From NCBI GenBank assembly GCA_903821255.1, contig CAIJKT010000946.1, positions 1 through 6,470 on the forward strand: 6,470 nt of DNA, read 5' to 3'. Positions 1-4,229 of the stretch are shown piece by piece. This stretch comes from an uncultured Lentisphaeria bacterium (GTDB lineage: Bacteria; Verrucomicrobiota; Lentisphaeria; Victivallales; Victivallaceae). Within the stretch, counting starts at the first letter, position 1, and each line of letters begins with the position of its first letter. Below the pieces are notes generated by a model that saw only the letters and a list, made by a program, of their open reading frames with translations, had not been told where the DNA came from and did no database searches. A program made the translations under genes and the position numbers.

Positions 1-92
1 CGCTTAACATGCTTTGCAGTGATCCTGCCGCCGATATTACGCCATTATTCGGACTTCCGGCAAAAGAAAAGCCGGATAAGTGCGCAGCCTAA
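1..92 (+). CDS. 3' end of an unidentified upstream gene (partial)
   Basis: Frame 3 is open from the window edge to a TAA at 90-92 and encodes about 29 residues ending in ...FGLPAKEKPDKCAA. I prefer this frame because its codons (GCC, CCG, GAT, AAA, GAA) resemble those of the genes downstream and its residues look like a normal hydrophilic C-terminal tail. Frame 1 is also open, to a stop at 112-114, but reads as a Cys/Arg/His-rich product that looks less natural; frame 2 is broken by stops. The product cannot be named from so short a tail. Positions 93-180 after it hold no gene I can support. That stretch has a T-rich run around 154-159 and only weak short inverted repeats, so I do not call a terminator. 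Confidence 0.4.
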   Translation, partial: LNMLCSDPAADITPLFGLPAKEKPDKCAA

Positions 93-180
93 TCACAAAA
101 AAACGTGTTTCTAAGTCCGCCGTAAAGACTGAGGCATTACTTTAGTTTCATTCTTTTTTGCTGATTTAGTGTTTTTGATA

Positions 181-209
181 TTGACAGAATGCGGAGAATG
201 ACGTATAAT
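181..209 (+). promoter_or_regulatory. Consensus sigma70-type promoter of the regulator gene
   Basis: TTGACA at 181-186 and TATAAT at 204-209 are both perfect matches to the bacterial housekeeping sigma-factor hexamers, and the spacer (187-203) is exactly 17 bp, the optimum. Transcription would be expected to start near 215-217, leaving a leader of about 42 bases before the ATG at 258. With no clear terminator downstream, this promoter could serve all four genes. A promoter this strong in front of a regulator usually implies tight repression, and the repeat array starts right at the predicted start site. The assignment rests on the sequence only. Confidence 0.85.
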
Positions 210-216
210 ATTCAAT

Positions 217-256
217 TAAACAACAGTGAACAACTATTTAAACAATATTGAACAAC
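217..256 (+). repeat. Tandem half-site array in the leader, probable operator
   Basis: Four copies of TRAACAAY lie at 217-224 (TAAACAAC), 227-234 (TGAACAAC), 239-246 (TAAACAAT) and 249-256 (TGAACAAC). Start-to-start spacing is 10, 12 and 10 bases, so all copies face the same side of the helix. They form two 18-base units, 217-234 and 239-256, that agree at 16 of 18 positions and repeat every 22 bases, with TATT between them. The array begins at the predicted transcription start and ends one base before the start codon. An autoregulatory operator for the adjacent GntR/LacI-type protein is the simplest reading. An alternative is an unstructured CAA-rich leader that aids translation, since no Shine-Dalgarno sequence is present. 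Confidence 0.6.
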
Positions 257-257
257 A

Positions 258-1352
258 ATGATAAATAATCGTTCAACGCAGAATTTGAAAGCCTACTCCA
301 GGCTGGAGGAAGATCTTCGTAAATCTATTCTTGGCGGTAAGCTTTCATATTCCGAACCGATTTCAACTGAAACCGAGTTGTCGCAGATGTATGCAATCAG
401 CCGGAATACTGCCCGGAAAGCTTTGCAGAAACTGGTTGACGAAGGCTTGCTGAATAAAGTTCACGGACGCGGCACCTTCATCGTGCCGCCGGAAGACCGT
501 TCACCTGAACTGGTACGATTGACTAAAATTCTTGTAATAATCGCTCCCGGTTCCGACCATATTTACGACCGCAAACTCATTTCCGGAATTGCAGACTATG
601 CTTATACCCACCAGTGCCAGTTTGAAGTCAGAAGAGAAGCCGGATCTTTGAGCCAGTTGCGTTCTCAATACGAAAACCTGAAGTTTGATGGCATCATCTG
701 GGAACGGCCTAGTGCTGAAATTTATCCGATTATTGAGGCGTTGCGGGATGACGGGATTCCGCAAGTCACCATCAGTCGTAAAATTGACGGCGTGGCAAGT
801 ATTGCCTTTGACTGCGCTTCCGGAATCAGCGAAGCGGTGAAGTTCCTGCGCGGCATCGGACATACTGAAATTATGTTTTACGATTTGGATAATCCGGCGC
901 CGATTTTTGTGGAGCGCCGGAATATATTTGTTCATGAACTGCGCAAATCCGGTATGCTGCGTCCGGAAAATCACGTTTTTACCGCAAAATACAGGGCGCT
1001 GACAAATGAACAGATACAACACGCATTTGCGGTATGTCCGGACACCACCGCGCTGATTTTTTCCAGTACGCTGACCCGTGAATTCATGGATTACTTTAAA
1101 ACTGCACATATCCGGATTCCTGAAAACATTTCCCTGATCATTTTCGGCGAAACCGACCAGTTCAATATAGATAACCGGCATCCCTACAGCATCCTGATTG
1201 AACCGCGGCAACTGATTGGAACCCGTGCCGCGGAATTGATAAAAACCTTAAAAGGCGGCGGCAAAATTCCCATGGATGAAATTCGCATCCCGGGCGAACT
1301 GATGATCCGCCAGAGTTGTACTTCTCCAGTAAATTTATTTGCAACAAGATGA
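258..1352 (+). CDS. GntR-family regulator with LacI-type sugar-binding domain
   Basis: This is a cytoplasmic, ligand-responsive transcription factor of 364 residues. Residues about 12-76 form a GntR winged helix: the recognition helix region is ISRNTARKALQKL (47-59) and the wing carries the hallmark GRGTFI (70-75). Residues about 88-353 are a periplasmic-binding-protein/LacI-type effector domain, seen in FDGIIWERP, GIPQVTISR, FLRGIGHTEIMFYD and the late IRIPENISLIIFGE. This architecture is that of AraR-like regulators, which respond to sugars, but the ligand cannot be read from the sequence. The ATG at 258 is chosen because it precedes the winged helix by the usual short distance. It has no Shine-Dalgarno sequence, whereas the three genes downstream all do. 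The gene sits under a consensus promoter and directly after the repeat array, so autoregulation is likely, and it probably controls the pseudopilin and enzyme genes that follow. The call as a GntR/LacI chimera is firm; its target and effector are inferred. Confidence 0.9.
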   Translation: MINNRSTQNLKAYSRLEEDLRKSILGGKLSYSEPISTETELSQMYAISRNTARKALQKLVDEGLLNKVHGRGTFIVPPEDRSPELVRLTKILVIIAPGSDHIYDRKLISGIADYAYTHQCQFEVRREAGSLSQLRSQYENLKFDGIIWERPSAEIYPIIEALRDDGIPQVTISRKIDGVASIAFDCASGISEAVKFLRGIGHTEIMFYDLDNPAPIFVERRNIFVHELRKSGMLRPENHVFTAKYRALTNEQIQHAFAVCPDTTALIFSSTLTREFMDYFKTAHIRIPENISLIIFGETDQFNIDNRHPYSILIEPRQLIGTRAAELIKTLKGGGKIPMDEIRIPGELMIRQSCTSPVNLFATR

Positions 1353-1386
1353 TATAGCTTTAAAACCGTAAAAAAAGGACGGAATT

Positions 1387-2145
1387 ATGAAAAAGAGATT
1401 CACGCTTATCGAGCTCCTTGTAGTGATCGCCATCATCGCAATTTTGGCCTCAATGCTGCTGCCGGCGCTGTCAAAAGCCAGAGAAACAGCCAGGAAGAGC
1501 AAATGCGCCAACCAGTTGAAACAGATCGGCACCGCCACCAGCATGTATCTTAACGATTTCAGCGATTACCTGCCGGCCAACGCATCAAATAATGATGGAT
1601 GGGCCAGATTGATTGTGGCTTCAGCAAACAACGTTTCGCCGCAAAAAATACTTGCGCCAGTCAATGCCGGAGAAACTAAACAGGCGGAGAAAATGTCCCA
1701 GGCGCTATTTTACTGCGACAGCGCGGCAAATGAAGTACTGCTCTGGACGTGGTCTCCGTTCGGCGATCACAATTTAAATGGAACCAGCGCCGCAAAAGGG
1801 CTGGCATATAACGGCATGCAGCACTGGGATATTCAGCCGCCGACAGTGCCTCTCGGCCCTGACTATCTGTTTTCCAAAGGCAGATCACAAAAAACATCGA
1901 CGCTGAGAGTGCCTTTAAGCAGAATCGCCTATCTCGGCGATACTAGTTGCAGCGCTCTGGGATTTGCGCAATCTGGCACCGGCCTCAACAGCCCGTCTGC
2001 CCGGCATCAGGGCAGCGTTAATCTGCTGTTTCTGGATAATCATGTCGCGGCAATGAAAGGCAGTTGCGATCCGGTAGTAGGGGAAAATCCTTATTATCTC
2101 CGTCTCTATTTTTATATTAATCCGGCGTCGAGAAAACGTTATTAA
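1387..2145 (+). CDS. Pseudopilin-like protein (prepilin N-terminus, H-X9-DN motif)
   Basis: This 252-residue protein starts with a type IV prepilin/type II secretion pseudopilin signal: a short basic leader MKKR, then [20 protein letters not shown] as the hydrophobic helix. Glu9 is the conserved Glu+5 of the mature form and Pro26 matches the Pro+22 of pilins. Arg4 stands at -1, where Gly is canonical. Next comes a helical segment with Cys40 and CANQLKQIG, then [12 protein letters not shown], as in the large PVC-group pseudopilin families. The C-terminal part has His207 and Asp217 nine residues apart ([12 protein letters not shown]), a variant of the H-X9-DG motif with Asn for Gly. The protein should sit in the inner membrane with its C-terminal domain outside. 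AAGGA at 1375-1379, 7 bases before the ATG, supports the start. The gene follows the regulator by 34 bases and precedes two secreted enzyme genes; no other secretion or pilus gene is in the window. A substrate-linked scaffold or secretion role is my inference. Confidence 0.88.
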   Translation: MKKRFTLIELLVVIAIIAILASMLLPALSKARETARKSKCANQLKQIGTATSMYLNDFSDYLPANASNNDGWARLIVASANNVSPQKILAPVNAGETKQAEKMSQALFYCDSAANEVLLWTWSPFGDHNLNGTSAAKGLAYNGMQHWDIQPPTVPLGPDYLFSKGRSQKTSTLRVPLSRIAYLGDTSCSALGFAQSGTGLNSPSARHQGSVNLLFLDNHVAAMKGSCDPVVGENPYYLRLYFYINPASRKRY

Positions 2146-2195
2146 ATCCTGCTTTAAAGTTCAAGCTTAATCTGCCACAGAAGGGAAGTTATTTC

Positions 2196-4154
2196 ATGAA
2201 AAATCGAATCCGGACTTTGTTGTGCTGCATAGCCGTGTGCCTGCCCTCAATTGCTGCTCCTGGAGATTATGCGGCATTGCCGAAGAACAGCAATGAACTG
2301 AAAGTGGCGGTTTATGATAACGGCATTGAATCCAAAGAGTTTGCCATAAATCACATCTATGACGCGCTGAAAAACGCGACTGGCGTCGAAGCAGAGCTGA
2401 TCGACAATCTTGCCTCCGATACTTTGAAAAAATACGACGCGGTAGTCATATGCACCGTAACTAAGCCGGCCCCGAAAGACTTCAGCGACACCGATCGCGG
2501 CATCAAAGGCACGGACTGGATCAAAACGCTGACCAATTATGTTGACTGCGGCGGCGGACTAATCATCGGCCACAATGCCATCGGTTTGCGCGGAATTTTC
2601 GGCACATACAAGCTATTCCCGATGATTGGCACGACTTGCAGCCGGAACCTGGACGCGAACTACATAGTAAAAGACGCATCCCATCCGGTGATGAACGGCA
2701 TTCCGCCCAAATTTAATCACCAGTACGACCACATGGAAATCATGGCTGGAAAAAATGGACAAGTACTGGCGGTTGATAAATTCGACAAAGGCGTAGTCGT
2801 CGCCGGTGACGTGTCACGCGGACGCATCGTTCAGATCGGCTTCCCGATGGGAGTATACTGGCAGGGGAAAACCGGCGAGCTTACCAACACCGATAAAATG
2901 CTGCTGCTGAACTCGGTAAAATGGGCAGGCGCTAAACCGAGATATGATGTTCCGATGAAAGCCACTGAAACCGGACTGCTGGCGGAAACCATGAATTATA
3001 AAAAACAGCAGGATGAAATAATGCTTGCAAAATACAAGGATCTGCCTGTACCGAAATTTGACGAAGCCGTTGCCTGGGCTCCATCGTATTGGATTGGCCC
3101 TGGCGCAATGATGGATTCCAAAGAAAAAATCATCACCGTCATGGACAACTATAAGCGCATAGGCTTCAACAAAATTGCCATTATCGCAAAATTCGGAGTT
3201 TATTATTACCCGACCGGCCTGAATACTGATGAAAAACTGGAAGGCTGCCGCGAAGGCTTCAGCTATACCGGATGCATGATTGAAGAAGCCAGAAAAAGAG
3301 GCATGAACATATCGCTGATCATCTGTCCGTTCCTGAGCAGTCAGGAATGGGATAAATATGCGCCGGATATCAGCAGGGCGGAATACGAAAAAATACAACA
3401 GGGTAAAATGAAAACTGCCGATATTGACGCCGACCGGAAATGGGCCAGGCGGAACTGTCCGGATCATCCGGCGGTCAGGGCAAGGGCATTAAAAATAACA
3501 GAAGAGCTTATCAAACGATATCATCCTGACGAACTTTATCTGGACTACATCCGGTATAAAGAAGGTTATGATACTTCCTGTTTCTGTGACTATTCGCTGA
3601 AACAGAAAGCGGAGTTTGCCGCAAAACATCCAGAAATCTCCAAAGATCAAATTGACGAGAAATTCGCCGAGGAAAGTTTGGTTTCATTTGTAACGGAATG
3701 GAATAAATTATGTAAAAAAATGGATCCGGACATCAAAACCGCGTGTTATACGATTTCTGCTCCGGGATGCAAAGCGCCGGGCTGGGTAAATAAGTATCCG
3801 CTGGACTGGCATTCCAAATATGTCAGCCGCCATACTAATGGTCCGGAATCCAGCCTGGATGACACCGCCGCGCTAACCCAATCTTATTCAAAATGGATGA
3901 AATCAGGAGCCGCGGGCAGTCAGTTCAGCCCTATGATTGCAGCCTACGACCCGAAAAGCGGGGAACGACTGTTCACAGAATTCAAAATCATTTCTGATAT
4001 TCAGGACAAAGACAGCGTGAAGTTCAAGCGGGTGGAGTTTTATGAGTACGGCCAACTGCTGGAAAGCCCCAAAAAAGACTTTAGAATCAGCGCCGACATG
4101 GCCGGCGGCATCAGTCATGCCCTCGGCGGCTCCTGGGATAAGCAGCAGCGGTAA
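2196..4154 (+). CDS. Secreted ThuA-like domain fused to a GHL10-like TIM barrel
   Basis: This is a 652-residue exported protein, probably a glycoside hydrolase. Residues 1-20 or 1-21 are a Sec signal peptide (basic start, hydrophobic core, PSIAA before PGDY); no good lipobox is seen. Residues about 35-245 resemble the ThuA/class I glutamine-amidotransferase-like fold: CGGGLIIGHNAIG (118-130), SHPVMNGIP (162-170), and GRIVQIGFPMG (209-219). No Cys is seen at the position expected for the amidotransferase nucleophile, so this domain is probably structural or sugar-binding. Residues about 298-580 resemble the glycosyl-hydrolase-like 10 (DUF187) barrel: IEEARKRGMNISLIICPF (362-379), CPDHPAVRARALKITEELIK (421-440, the 'Pg.Pevr' helix), and PDELYLDYIRY (444-454), whose Asp450 is a candidate catalytic acid. 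A CFC motif (462-464) follows. AAGGGA at 2181-2186 fixes the start. The gene lies 50 bases after the pseudopilin gene and 75 before the next enzyme. The substrate is unknown, and the barrel could belong to another alpha-amylase-like clan family. Confidence 0.72.
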   Translation: MKNRIRTLLCCIAVCLPSIAAPGDYAALPKNSNELKVAVYDNGIESKEFAINHIYDALKNATGVEAELIDNLASDTLKKYDAVVICTVTKPAPKDFSDTDRGIKGTDWIKTLTNYVDCGGGLIIGHNAIGLRGIFGTYKLFPMIGTTCSRNLDANYIVKDASHPVMNGIPPKFNHQYDHMEIMAGKNGQVLAVDKFDKGVVVAGDVSRGRIVQIGFPMGVYWQGKTGELTNTDKMLLLNSVKWAGAKPRYDVPMKATETGLLAETMNYKKQQDEIMLAKYKDLPVPKFDEAVAWAPSYWIGPGAMMDSKEKIITVMDNYKRIGFNKIAIIAKFGVYYYPTGLNTDEKLEGCREGFSYTGCMIEEARKRGMNISLIICPFLSSQEWDKYAPDISRAEYEKIQQGKMKTADIDADRKWARRNCPDHPAVRARALKITEELIKRYHPDELYLDYIRYKEGYDTSCFCDYSLKQKAEFAAKHPEISKDQIDEKFAEESLVSFVTEWNKLCKKMDPDIKTACYTISAPGCKAPGWVNKYPLDWHSKYVSRHTNGPESSLDDTAALTQSYSKWMKSGAAGSQFSPMIAAYDPKSGERLFTEFKIISDIQDKDSVKFKRVEFYEYGQLLESPKKDFRISADMAGGISHALGGSWDKQQR

Positions 4155-4215
4155 AAGCCTGCGATATAGCGTTATTGGCCGTATAGCAGACTGAAATTTT
4201 TATACAATTTTTTTG

Positions 4216-4221
4216 AAAGGA
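4216..4221 (+). promoter_or_regulatory. Shine-Dalgarno sequence that sets the start of the last gene
   Basis: AAAGGA ends 8 bases before the ATG at 4230 and decides this start, after which a signal peptide is encoded at once. The 75-base gap in which it lies is AT-rich near its end, but I found no well-spaced promoter pair or terminator hairpin there. Confidence 0.6.
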
Positions 4222-4229
4222 AAAATAGA

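Noticed and set aside
50..119. 7-base inverted repeat CGGACTT (50-56) and AAGTCCG (113-119)
   Set aside because: It is short, widely spaced, partly inside the probable upstream coding tail, and explainable by chance.
111..159. Possible rho-independent terminator after the upstream gene
   Set aside because: The best hairpin (111-117 with 127-133) has a mismatch and a 9-base loop and is not directly followed by a T run; the T run at 154-159 is too far away.
501..1211. Long open frame on the minus strand inside the regulator gene
   Set aside because: It is fully covered by a clear GntR/LacI-type gene on the other strand and its translation shows no recognisable domain.
2159..2164. GTTCAA in the gap before the ThuA-GHL10 gene, complementary to TTGAAC of the leader array
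   Set aside because: A single 6-base match in a 50-base gap is expected by chance often enough and lacks the phased repeats seen at 217-256.
2814..3467. Minus-strand open frame of about 217 codons inside the ThuA-GHL10 gene
   Set aside because: The translation is Phe/His-rich with no domain, typical of antisense reading of a coding region with this codon use.
4172..4206. Internal promoter before the last gene (TTATTG or TTGGCC with TATACA)
   Set aside because: The spacers would be 23 or 20 bases and the -35 matches are poor.
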